Assembly: GCA_907165275.2 (NCBI GenBank)
Contig: OU015649.1
Location: 12,306,001-12,370,000, forward strand
DNA: 64,000 bases
Source of the DNA: Zygaena filipendulae
Taxonomy: Eukaryota > Arthropoda > Insecta > Lepidoptera > Zygaenidae
Direction of reading: 5' to 3'
Below the pieces are notes generated by a model. The model made no database searches. It was given only the letters and a program-made list of their open reading frames with translations, and had not been told where the DNA came from. Below are positions 37,445 to 50,600 of the stretch, piece after piece; the stretch's first letter is position 1; each line of letters starts with the position of its first letter. Both the position numbers and the translations under genes were made by a program.

Positions 37445-40400
37445 GAACAGAGTATGGCCTGAGCAATACGACGAGTCTCCAGAAAGAGACAAAGCGACCG
37501 TGCGGCCCTATGCCTGTCTCTTTTCGTCGGCGCGGTGTCTTAAAACTCCGCCTCTTGTGACGTGAGCCGATCAGAATATTAGACCGCTTCATCGCTTTGT
37601 CTTTCTCATACTTTTCGGCGCGTATTTAATTTACAACTGGATTAGGAACGCTTAGTCAATAGACTATAATATAATATTCTCTATGTTAGTAGAATTTCGG
37701 ATATTATAGTAACAAGAGATGAATCGAATGATTTTCCGATCGTCGATGATCCATCTACATTTTTTATTGGAATATCATTGGACATTATAAGTCAGTGCTT
37801 ACTAAACTCGCATCATTGCTCTATCGTCACTCGTCTCATCGCAACACGATTTTAGTGCCGTCGGTTCAGGAACTTTAAGTTTGACATATTGTGGTTTTGC
37901 ATTTGATCTTTTTTTAATCATAATTGCTATTCTATTTTATTAAGATTTCTCTAACTATTATTTAATACGTTATAATTGCAGTTTTATTGTAAAAAAAAAA
38001 TTACCTAGTCTCGTAATTATTTTGTTAGGACTAAACTATACCTATTTAGTTTTTTTCTTTTTTTTTTGTAAATTTTCAGCATTTTTGCTGTGATAGTAAT
38101 TTAAAAGTCGATGGATACATTACATTTCTACTTACGATCGAGTGATTGGGTTCAGCACACAATGATGTTAGTTGTTAGTGTATTAGCAATTTATATCCCT
38201 CAGTCAGCGACTCATTGCAACTTCAACCCAATCGCTCGATCATCGTTTGCAATCGGCGGTGATGTCGCGTCTCATGATCATAATTAATATTATAATATTT
38301 AAATGAATTTAGTTATTTTTTTTAAATATGAAAAATTTTATTCGATATTTTTTTTTTATTTTAATTTTTCATACTTTTAAAACGTTAATGTTATCATACG
38401 TTTTGCATTGTGTAAATATAATCGAGAGTTTGTATTATTTGTGTAGGTATGTTTTATTTTCGCTTTTATTATAGATAATATGCGCGTCGGCCGAGCGCTT
38501 ATTGTTACGGATGAGGTGACACAGGTTACAGGGTGATGTGTGAGTGTCACCGTCACTTTACCGTATCACGGCGGACTTGTGCTTCTATTTACTATGGTGA
38601 TGTAGAAATATCGGTGCGTTTGCGACATACCGCTCCTACTATTGAGTTTAGATAGAGTAACCAAGCTTATTCCATTAGAAACTTTGTGATTGTAACTTAA
38701 TTTGAAATTAACATAATTTTTAATATTTCTTTTGCTAATTTCTCATAATCATTATGAATTTTGTCATTTTCTTGTGATTATTTTACTAAAGCTCTGTGAG
38801 GAATTAGGCGTTTTGTGATGTCATGTCGTCAATCAATATTCACCTATCGTTCCTCTTTAATTAACACCAATTATTTGGACTCCATTAAATAACAAGTGCT
38901 TTGTGTTCTCACAATATTTTCAATGTTAAATCAATCAATCAAAAAAATATATTTGTATTAACATTTATTGCACCATTTCTAATATTTTGCAATTGAATGA
39001 GATAGATGTATCTCGAAACATTATTCTTTCGTGTATCACACATTTAATTAGTAAAACGCAATCTGTGCACTGTTCTTAACTTACAGAGATGATAGTGATA
39101 ATAAATAATTATAATTAATTAACGTCACACCTAACACTTAATTAGCGGTCGCGTTCCGAAGCGACGAGCCTATTAACCTAGGTAATTGTGATATAAAGTG
39201 TAGGCCACACTGCGAACTATCGAAGAACAGTGCCATAACTCACGTGATGTTTTTGCAGCGAGTGTCCTCTGTAGAGATAGTTGCTCAATACGAATTGTTT
39301 TTACAAACGTGAAATAATATACATATTAAACTAACAAATTTCCGCATGGATACTTAATAAAATTATGTATAAGACTCCGAGAAGGGCTTCCCCGAAATAT
39401 TTTAATATTTACAATTATCACTTACGAATTACGATCTATTTGTAATAAATGTTGTAGTAAATATTGAGTTTTCGGATACTTATTGGTTTTATGGGATTAA
39501 TAACACGTCATTTCCAAGTCATAAATTCCAAGTAGCATTATGTCCAGATTTATTTTGTCCAAATTGCTATATGACCAAGTCGCACTTATTCCACATCGCA
39601 TAATATGGTCCAAGTCGCATTATGTACAATCTATTTTATTATTTTTAATTATTACTGTTTAAAAAAAATAATTAAATCTTACTGATTATATAACGGATCT
39701 GGGGTACGCTATAATATCAATGTCAATAGATCAATAATTCAATACTGTTATACGTATACATAACGGGCCTGAGGTACATTATCATAATTATATTATTTTT
39801 TTCATTTATAAGGTAATGCTAAAAATTAGGATTTGGAAAGAACGCAATTGATAGACAACATGCGGTTTGGACGTAACGAAATAAGGTTTTTTTTTCTAGT
39901 TGGAGATAATGCGACTTGGATGTTGTGCTATGAACCCGTTGTATGTGAACAACTTTTACACTGTGAAAATTCACAGACACATTTTTGAGAATAGACTATG
40001 CAAATTATTCCTCCAAGCGTGCCACAGTATGCTCAATTTGCGTCGATCACATGTGAATTTAGTTGAGTTCGTTTTTAGATATAACAACAGTAAGTCGCCG
40101 TCGACGGTAGAAAACGAAATATGCCTCATTGTCTTCACTAAAAAGTATTATTTTGGCGCGCTTGGGTTCATATAATATTATGAACTTGCTTCGTCCTCTC
40201 TATGTCTGTGAAGAAATGCTGTAGGTACAAAATATTTGATAACAAAATCCTTTCGTAATCATCCGAATACTTTTAAAAATAGTTGACATGGAATAATCGG
40301 ATTAACTCCCGAGTGTTAATATATTAATTTGTGAAGTCTTACCGCCGCACTCATAGTCGTTTTAATTATTACTTATTCGCTCTCAGAGACGTTAGTTGAA

Positions 40401-40772
40401 TTAATGTTAATTGGCATTTAACTAATTAAGTTATCTTTAAAACGACTCTGAGTGCGGCCGTTACATTAACTTTCCAATTTATAACCGTCTTCGAAGGAGG
40501 TTCGGCTATATTTTTTATACCATTTCTCCATTGTGAACCAATTTTGTTATTTTATTGTTTAAAGAGCCATACAATAGTTTACATATTATGACGAAGAACT
40601 TGAAATTGGTTACTTTCTTTTTGTTGCAAAATTTTATATTAATTAATACTTTTCGTATCGCCTTCATAAGTTGTTATTAAAACAATAAACATAAAACTAC
40701 AACCGCTTAAGTTGTGATCATAAAGTACAAAACATGTTAAGAGAGAGTACAATTTGGCTTTCATGTGTCGTA

Positions 40773-41149
40773 CAGCGCTAGTCGGAAAGGGGGCACTAAG
40801 CCGTGAGCACTCCAATTTCCTTTAAAAGGGTGCTTAGAAATATATTTTTTATAAACAAGTTATACTCTTATACTCATTCAAGCGTACAGAAAATAACGCA
40901 TAACGAGTATTTTTCTTACCATACCCAAAGAAGTTCTGCTTCTAAAATATTTTACAAATACCGATAGGCCAAGTAATTTTTAATGGACTCGATGAAACGA
41001 TCTCAAATACAAATCAATACTACAGTAGATAGAGTTGAAAAAGCATATTTTTTTAAATCTAAAATTATGTCGAAAATCTTAAAGGGCAAATTGTAAGTAA
41101 AAGTAGTCCCATGGATCGCTTAAGTGCTCCCTTTTTGACTAATGGTGTA
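40773..41149. mobile_element. Inverted-repeat element, 30-nt ends
   Basis: ACAGCGCTAGTCGGAAAGGG at the left pairs with TCCCTTTTTGACTAATGGTG at the right; the inner GGGCACTAAGC pairs with GCTTAAGTGCTCC. It is noncoding. Confidence 0.65.
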
Positions 41150-43324
41150 TAGATAGATACCTGTGTAAGGCCGAAGTGATGCGATACTGACGTTACTTCC
41201 AACGCCGCATCCTATGCTGACTCGCTGTATACAGGGTGTAAGACTGAGAGGGGTATTGTAGGAGGGCATTCACTGTCAGATGCTCATGTCAAATATGAAA
41301 AAAAAAACAATTGTCTATGAAAAAATACACCCTGTATTTCAATAATACTATATTGCGGCGAGAAGATTCCAGGTTGGCGTTTTAATTATTAATTTGTAGC
41401 ATGTAATATACTATTTGGTTTGCGCACACAACACCGATGTAGCGGTGGCTGGATCTTGTGAGTCAGGTTAGCTGTGATAAGTAGTATTGTTGACACCCGT
41501 GGTGCTAGAGGGATCTTAAGCAGGCCTCCGACGCATTGTTGTTGTTATCGGTCCTCGTCTATTTATTACATTACATTCCTCCAACGAAAACAATATAATT
41601 TTATTATTATTGAGTTTTGTTTGTTTTATTAATTTAATTATTATTCAACTCGGCCACTCAGTTCAGTTGAAGCTTTTATTATTGTACAATATTAGAGATA
41701 GTATGTTAAGCTCTAAAAGATTCTGTTAATCGTATACTGACATAGGATTTTTTTTTATTAAACGTACTTAAGCGTCTGGGTTTTTTATATAAAATCGTAG
41801 CGGTTAGCGCCTATTTTTGAGATGCATTTTTTTCGAACTATTTTATAATTGTAAGGGGCAGCTATTGCGTTAACTTCATTTTTTAACGTTCATTTCATTC
41901 CATGACTATAATTTTTCGCTGTGCCAGTTTTGGAACCCCGCTTGATAGCCAAAGAAAAAATTTGGGACTAATAAATTTTTTAATTATCTTTCAATAGAAA
42001 CTTCAATGTTATATTTAGTTTGTTACGCTCAGTCGTCCAGCTTGCCTCCGTTCATTTTAGCAATGTACTCCAATTAACTATGCATAATTATAACCCACAA
42101 TGTGTTGTGCGAATTTTAGGGAGCATTCATCTCCACGACAATTATGCTTACAGTACAGTATGCAGGTGGTCATTTGAGAAATACTGCTAAATCGTCGCCC
42201 ATAATGAAAAATGGACGATGTAAATTGTTGGTTATGTACGCGTAATAATGTTATTTATTCTTATTGAATTATATCTCTTGTATTGTAATATTTTATTTAT
42301 ATAGAACTAAAGTTGTAAGTTCCTACCTAGCTAGCTTCTCACGTAATGAGAAATTCTCAGTAGCCTTTCGTTGACATAATTATTATTACATCTGTATAAC
42401 CCTCGTCATTATTAATAAGGGGATTTTTCTTTTCTGTTGTTTTTAAAACTATATTATTATTGATGATAATAATTACAATATTGTTGCATATATTATATAG
42501 TATCATATTTGAATATTTTCAGTACGTATCTACCTAGTGTAACTTTCCCGTGGGTGCGCGCATACAATGCGTCCGCTTGTACAAACACAGCCGTCTCACA
42601 CGCGCCATGCACTACTAACAGACAACCACGTGCCTTAGCTACGGCCCAATCCCATATCATGTAGACATACTATGTTATATGTATCAATAATAATTATTAT
42701 AATGTACATATTACGTTTTGAAATAAAACCAATATTTTATGGATTTTTAAACAATTTGTATATAAATATTAATTTTATTATAAAATTAATGCTTAGCTTG
42801 TAAGTGCTAAATTTGTGGAAAATAATAACATTTTAAAATCTCATTGTTTTATTTCAATAAATCCATTGTATTATAAGTTCAAACGAAACAATAAATAAAT
42901 AACGCTTATTATAATATATAGTTTTAACGTAAATAAAATGTTATATTACTTATATAATATGACCTAGAGGTTTATCAATATCTAAAATGCATCTTAAGCT
43001 CAATAAAAACAAAGATCACATTGGATTGTGCGCTATTATTTTTTATCTAATACTAAATGTTGCATTACCTTGTGTTAATGATATCATACCAGTGCAATGT
43101 TAGTGTTTAATACTGTTTATATCTGCAGATCTATGATTAAATGCACCGAGAAAATTACTTAAGGGGTTACATGACGACGTCCACTAGCAATACTTGTAAT
43201 ACATTTCAAAATTGTTGGAAAGAAATAAATATAAAAACGCGAACAAATGAACAGCGCTGTTGGACGGGATCGGGATATAGCCCCCTTAAATTGATTTTCT
43301 CTACAAACTAAGACCTCCAATACT

Positions 43325-44630
43325 TTAGAACAAGCCCGCGGCTTTCTTGAGATCTTTTTGTTTCCAAGCGGGCAGATTTCGAAATTCGCTGTAGGGAATG
43401 TTGAATGTCGACACGAAGTCGTCGTGGGTCAAGTACAACTGAAACAAAAGGGAGGACATTTGCACTTTTTCCAAAGATGAAAATAATCCCTACTAATACT
43501 ATATTATCTGTGCTAATATTATAAATGCGAAAGTAACTGTCTGTTTGTCTATCTTTCTGTTACGCTTTCATGCCTACGGGTCAACCGATCATCATGAAAT
43601 TCTGCACACATGTTGTCAGGAGTACACAGATCCTTCTCTGTAGTCCTGACTATAGGGTGCTTACTACTTTGTATCACGGGATTTCTGCGGAATCTCCAAA
43701 ATAACCGCGGGTGAAAATGTGGGGAACAGCTAGTCAAGTTGCCGAGACGTTAGCGTGAGCGCGCAGCGAAACGCTTGGGTTTGTGTGAGGCTAGTCCCTA
43801 CCTCTTTGGTGAGAGGGTCAACATCGGGCGGCAAGTGTTCCTTCGGCCCCCTGAGCTGCGACAGCGGGTACTTCTCGTGGTGGTCGAAGCGGTTGTCGCT
43901 GTTGCCGCTCTGCAGCGCGCTGTTGCCGCTGTGGACGATCGCCTTCCCCTCCAGCACGCCCACTATGGCGCTGAACGTTTTGTGACCCTGGGTGTTGTGG
44001 GAAATATATGTAATAACGTCGCGACAATATTATCTTATTATTATCTATAGAAACTAATATTATAAAGAGCTAGGTAAAGTTTGTGAAGTTGCAGTAGGGG
44101 GTAATCTCTGGATCTAGTACTGAACCGATTTTGAAAATTATTTTACCAAAAGAAAGCCACGTTATTTGTAAGTCCCATAGGCTATAATTTACCCAGAATT
44201 CCCGCGGGAACTCCGAAATTACAGCTTAATATTATAAATGCGAATGTGAGTTTGTTACGCTTTCACACCTTTACTGCTCAACCGATAATCATGAAACGTA
44301 TACAAATTGTCAGAGGTACAGAAAAAGACATAGGGTACTTAACCTTTTATGAAGAAAGAAGTACTGTTCTCGAAGGATAGAAATATTGGCAAAATCTACA
44401 TCAAAGCAAGTGAAACCGCGATAACCTTGTCATATTGTACTTATTACAACTGCCACGGAGGTCGGCTAATACGTATAAAATAAAACATAATGCAATCCAG
44501 TAATAGATTTTTGCTTTTAATACCTTCCACATAGATGGTTTCCAGTGCGGGAAGAATCCAGTGAAATGCGGCGGCTCGCGTCCCTGACTCAAAACCAGCA
44601 CTGGTGTTTCCGGATCTCTCGCAGCTGGGT
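43325..44630 (-). CDS. qua: Villin exons 13-15, end of repeat 6, linker and headpiece
   Basis: 44630-44524: VLVLSQGREPPHFTGFFPHW, the typical end of repeat 6. 43987-43802: a linker with repeated GNS (HSGNSALQSGNSDNRF) and YPLSQLRGPKEHLPPDVD, the start of the headpiece. 43438-43325: LTHDDFVSTFNIPYSEFRNL, PAWKQKDLKKAAGLF, TAA. The common actin-binding ending KKEKGLF is KKAAGLF here. Confidence 0.93.
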
Positions 44631-47600
44631 CTGAGGTAGGTACAGATGTAAAAAAATATATCATTATGATTCTTTGATGACTGCAATGAGAAAAAGAATT
44701 TACTTGGGCACTAGCTGTTACTATATCTACACTAATTTGCACGGTAAAATACCTAAACAAAGCGCATCAAAGCTTATAAGCGGGGAGTCATAGAATAGAA
44801 TAAAATTTATTTCTGCACAACACAATGCATCTATAGCGTCATAGAGTAGCAAGGCGTGTCGTCATGCGACTGTATCATAATGCGTGACATAGAGATTTGC
44901 CTATTCTATAATGCGCGATTAGTGCGCGGTTTCACCCGCATGAAAGATTTTTATACAACAACTTTTTTCCCAACATTCGATTTCAATGAATCAAAGCCTA
45001 TATGTAGCTCCAGGCTAAGCTTAATCTACCTGTGAAAACCGCATTACGATCGGTTCAGTAGATGCGGAGATTATCACGAACAGACAGACAGACAGAAAAG
45101 AATTTTTCATTACTCATACTCGGAAAGTAGGTCTGAAGTTGCCTGAGAAGCGGGTTGAAAGTAACCCTTTTCAGCCCTAGGGAGAATCGCTTTCAACTGA
45201 CAACTGTCAAATTATAAAAAAAAAACTAGGTCTATTTTCACATTTCTATTGAACCATGTTTCAACTTTCTATACAGCCAGCGCGATGTAAAATTGAAATA
45301 ACGTAAAGTTTAAGTAGGTATTAATTAAAATAAAATTCACTCACTTTTTCTTAAGCTAATTCCTATTTATATTTTTTTATTTTCTTTAATAAATAATTAA
45401 TAATTAAAGATAATATCTTTTTAGGTCGCCACAATGTAAATAAAAAATACTGGCTGAATAGCTAGCCGGCCAAAGAAAAAGAAATAGGTGGGAAAGTGTC
45501 AAGCGACTATCCCATCTTCACTCATTTTTTCTTTAGCTAATTCCTATTTTTATTTTGACTTTCCTTGCATTCGTAATGAAAAGCACAGTGTTACCCTCGG
45601 GAGAAAGACTTATTTAGTCCCTCGATCTATTGGAGCCCTCGCAACGCTCGGGCGCCAAACCCCGTCTCGGGACTAAATAAGTTACTTTCACCCCTAGGAT
45701 AACAATGTACTATTAAAATCTTTTTTTAGGCTTGGTTACTTCTACTACTACTACTACTACTACTTCTTTTATCACCCCTCTCAATTTTAGGTAAAAATAT
45801 TCAATGTACAGTATCTATTCTTTTATTCTACTCTATTATTATAGTATAGATAGATAGATGACCAAAAACATTCTTTGCCCATAGCGCGCGTCCCAAAAAC
45901 GCATTTCCAAACGTTCTAGATGCCAAGATATTAGAAATTATTATTCTTTATGCCATAAGAAAAGTTTTGAATGTATTTTTTTGCAGTAAAACTTCTTTGA
46001 TAACGAGGGAAAGACAGTTTTTGCGGCGTCTTATTTTAGCGCGGCGTGTTATGGTCATAGTGAATAAGGGTCCAGGCTGCGTTCCATACCGTGCGCGAGG
46101 TACTCCCGCGCGATGCGCGTGGCGTCGTCGCGCGCGCGCGGGCAGCAGTGCGCGCCGAGCCACACGAACAGCGCGCGGTGCGCGTCCAGCACCGCCGCCA
46201 TCTCCGGCGCCAGGTCGTACTGGTTGAACGAGATGATCTCCTCGACTGCGAGATAACAACGCTCACGTCATCAGCCGGTTGGGACGTTACCGATTACCGT
46301 AATCCGTGACCCACAGGGCACAGAGTGGCATTCGGAGTAATAGGACAATTTTATGAATGGTTTCAAAATTTTATCAAAATCCGTTCAGTAGTTTCAGAGT
46401 CCATCGCGGACAAACAACGTGACACGTGATTTATATAATATATTAGATAGATAGATAAGATAAGATGTATTTGAAACCTTAAAGTAAATATGATCTCATA
46501 GTTTTGTGGTGTGCACGCAATTAGGTACATAATATTGTGTTTTATGTTGGCCATTATCTCCCACTACACGTTTTTGGTAACATAAATCTGCGTAATCTAA
46601 GTATTTCATATCAAACAGGTAGGTAGGTACCTACCTACTATATATATCGAGTGACTAAAATATACAAGCAATTATACGAGACCTTTAGGTACTTACATGA
46701 ATACTGTCCCGGTGGGCCCAACGAAATGTAGAACAACCGAGCTGGCAGAGGGCGCTCCACCTCCCGCAGCGGCGCGGCCACCAGCAGGTGGCGCCGGTCG
46801 CCCAGCACCGCCCAGAAGTCGGCTTTCTCTTTGCCTGAATGAAATACATTCGATGATACAATTTTTTTTATTTCTTTATCGTTAACACATACGGTATAGG
46901 ACCAATTACAATGGTTAACAAGTACAAGTAGACCTTGCATACAACTCCTCACAAATCTTCAGACACACAGACAAGAGTTCCATCCGCTCATCGTCAAACA
47001 AATCAGACCCAGGGTGGGCCCTCAGGAGAGCATTTAGTACGGTCAAGGTGCGACATACTGGCGAGTTGGATCGTGCCCTTGTTCGACAAGAGGGGGAAAC
47101 TGCGCTCGACTTGTGTGCGCCCGCTGTGACTCTGCGCCCGGGTGCACCCGCACCCCTTGAACCCCCGGGTGAAGACGGCCCTGCTCCTTACCCCCACCCT
47201 CCATAGTGTGTACAGACTACAGTGTACCTTGCATGACGAGCGTGTGGTCGGCGGCGGCCATGTTCTTGGCGACCTCGCGCTCGTCGCCCGTGGCGCACGC
47301 GGCGCACCACACCCACGCGCGGCCCGCGTCGCGCACCACGTAGCACGCGCCGCGCCCGCCGCCCGCGCCGCGCCCGCCGCCCGCCGCGCGCACCTCCTGC
47401 CCGCGCGCCTCCCGCGCGTACTGCCCGGACACGCGCACCAGCGCGCGGCTCGGCGCGACCACCCGGCGACCGCTCGCTGCCGGCCCGAGCGAACCGATCA
47501 CATAACATAACACTTTATTCATAAAATCAATTTACATGTCAAATTCTATCTCTATAAAAATAAACAATTAAATAATAATTCAGATTAAAAAATATACTAC

Positions 47601-50600
47601 ATAATAATAACCCAACCACAAAAAAGTGTCTTTAAATACGATTTAGTCAATTCCATCATCACAATGTTATGTTATTTTTAATACAGTTGCTCAAAAAGTG
47701 GCGTATTGCAGGGACGTTTAGCGTTCGGGATGTGGGCTATTACATACTCGAGCTTTTTGTTTACCTTTCCCGAACTAGTGCGTTCTCTTTGCCAACTGTC
47801 AAAAATAGCGACACGACTTTGACACACTTTTTGCATTGCGAAACGTAGGTTTCGCATTACTAATATGACTAGCGCCATCTCTTAATCACAGTTGGAACTT
47901 AGTTGAGTTTGTTGTATTTTTGATATTTTATTAAATTGCATATTTTTTTCGCAACTGTATTAAAAATAGTTGTTCAGTACACGTGCGGAACTGTCATTGC
48001 AAAGAGTTCCGACTGTCAACCCTCACCTTCGGCTGCGCCTCGGCTCGGGTAGACATTTGTCGGAACTTTTTGCAATGATAGGCTTTCCGCACTTGTAATG
48101 AAATATACTATATAAGTTCCTGCTGCTGTTTGTGTATGCAAAATTTCATGACGATCCGTTAACCCGTTGAGGCGTGAAAGTGTAACAATCAAACAAACAC
48201 ATTTATAATTCGCATTTATAATACTAGTAAGGATTGACTTTGACATTGATGTGAAAAGAATTACGTTGAACTAAGTATATAAATGGATTTCAACGATTTA
48301 AATTATGCACTAGCGCCTAAACTAGATGAAACTGTGTTTCAGGCGCCAGCGGCTTTCCCTTGTGTTATAAAGAGTACCTAGGTATATGCTAATATATACC
48401 TAGGTACTACTCTTTGTACCTACTAATATTATAAAGAAGTAAGTTTGTGAGATTGTAGGGGTGACCTCTGGACCTCTTCTTTTACCAATAGAATGCTACA
48501 TTATCCCTGAGTAACAAAGGCTATTTTTAACCAGGAATTCCCGCGGGAACTGGAAATTACCGCGTTTGGAACTGCGGGGAACAGCGTAGTAAATAAAAAA
48601 TGAATTAAATTAAAAATGAAAATGAATATTGTGTGGGTAGTTGCGTATTTTACAACTACGCACACAATATTTTTGTGTGGGTAATTGAATTGATTTTAGA
48701 GAATGAAAACATACGGTCGTAATCAGTAGCGCTGCCGACGTAAGTGGTCATTCGCCCTTTGAAGATTTGCAGGAAGTGCGCCGGCTCTTTACCTTGGTAT
48801 ACCCAAGCCTGGAAAAGTATTAAGAGTTTGTTAGATATCTGAGTTTATAGCTAAGAATTCCATTAAAACTGGAGATTTTTCCTATTACCTGGACGGGAAG
48901 ACGCCCCAATTTAATGTAGAGGTCTCTGGCTTCTTTAGCGCCCAAATTCCTCAAATCATTTGGCGAAGAGCCACCCTGCAATTTCAATAAACTTTACTAA
49001 CTTTAATTTTCTATTCAAATCTGCCCTTTAGCCAAGTTGACAATTTGAACGCCGAAAAATTTAATATTTGATTTGACTACATTTCATACATGAGCTGCCA
49101 AAGCTTCCATGTCCTGTTACTTGACTGTCCGAATTCCCCACATGGGTCATAAAAAGTTCAAGTTCATGACAATTTCCTTAGTTTTCTATCGCGGTAACGA
49201 TAACAGATTGTCAACTTGGCTATAGAGGGGCAGAGATTCTAAATATAGAGACAAGCTTTAGTAGAATGCAATGAATAAATAAATAAATAAATAAAAAATT
49301 CTGCGTGCTTACCATCCAGTAGTATATGATGGACTGGTCGCCGGTGGGCGCGTGGTACGTGTAGAGGACGACGTAGCAGTCCCCGTCGAAGAAGGCGGCG
49401 GCCTGCGGGCGCTCCACCTCGGCCAGCGGGTGCGCGTGCGCCGGCCGCTCGTCCGCGCGCCGCACGCGCCACGCGCGCAGCGCGCCCGACCCGTCGTCCG
49501 GGACCTGCGCCTGCGCCGCCCGCCCGCGGACAACACCAAAGTATTATTGTAGGTACTTAGCGCGGGTAATGCGGTGTCCTCTTATATCACGCCCGAAATA
49601 GTTTAGATTTTAGAATGTGACTCAGGTAGATTATGTACTACCTGGCTGGCATGCAAGAGTCTGTGAATCTCGTTGTGATAAAAAAATGCGGCATATTATC
49701 CGCTGCTCGCCGCGGTAATTTCAGAGGATTTAAAGAGCCCTATGTCTTTCAGGGTGTATCCAAAATTTCATGATCATCGGTCGAGTAATAAAGGCGTAAA
49801 AGCATAACAAACAAACTCACTTTTGCATTTTATATATTCTGTCCAACAATATTGGAGTTGCTACAGTTTATAGAACGTTGTGACGTCACGCGACATTTCG
49901 GATTACGTAAAAAATAAAAATACGTGTCCAATATTTTTTATTAATCTACACGACGGCCTAAATATAATTTTGATTTTCATACCCCGGAAACAAGCCTATT
50001 ATTACCAAGCCTATCCACGTGCGAAAATCTGTAATCGGTTTTTTGTTTGACACTAAATGTTCATTATAATTAAATTTGTAGCTGTTGTTTTTCCAAATAA
50101 AGTAAAATAAAATAAATTACAGCCGCGTCAGCAACAGCATACCTCAGCGGCGAGCCAGGAGTTGTGCGCTAGGCTGACCGCGTCGAGGCGCATGGTGGCG
50201 GAGCGCGCGGCGCGCAGGCGCACGTCGCGGCGCGCGTCGCCCCAGCGCCAGCCGTGGAACAGCGCCGCGAACTCGAGCGGCTCGCGGCCCGCCGCCGCCT
50301 GCGACACGGGCGCCGCGCCCGCGCCCGCCGCCGGCCCCGCGCCCGCGCCCGCGCCCGCCGCGCGCCGCGCCCGCGCCAGCCCGCGCGCCGCCGCCAGCGC
50401 GTCGCGCGCGCACACGCCGCGCACGCCCGCGCCCACCCACGCCCACACGCCGCGACACCCGCCGTCCACCACGTACACACCCTGACGACGACGGCGACGT
50501 TACACACGTGCATTCCACCACAGAACAGATAAACTCGGTCTAGTATGAAAACTTGAACCTACTGGCTTCTCTCGTTAATGTATTCTTTTATCTGTACGTA

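Larger units (their letters stand above)
37055..43324. other. 6.3-kb repeat mosaic between Rok and villin 3' ends
   Basis: No exon found. It holds a hAT-like element nested in an outer inverted-repeat pair (37147-37690), an inverted repeat at about 38136-38245 (CGATCGAGTGATTGGGTT / AACCCAATCGCTCGATC), paired TCCAAGTCGCATTAT sites at 39610 and, inverted, 39904, an inverted pair CCGCCGCACTCA / GAGTGCGGCCG (40342, 40450), an inverted-repeat element at 40773-41149, and TACAGGGTGTA / TACACCCTGTA at 41232 and 41327. Poly(A) signals for Rok (from 37255) and, in reverse, villin (about 42847) are candidates only. A long Rok 3' UTR may cover much of it. Confidence 0.5.

Noticed and set aside
39900..40175. 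91-codon open frame in the Rok-villin interval
   Set aside because: AT-rich chance frame adjoining an inverted-repeat end; no recognisable domain.
47678..47878. 66-codon frame in repeat part B as a real gene
   Set aside because: It lies inside an inverted-repeat element, the DNA around it is equally conserved between copies, and one copy is broken; kept only as a finding.
50144..50532. Several long open frames on both strands around villin exon 6
   Set aside because: Only one frame gives gelsolin motifs and fits the splice phases; the others are open because stop codons are rare in such GC-rich sequence. The same holds for 22797-23063, 33899-34226, 35706-36337, 47142-47510 and 51104-51469.
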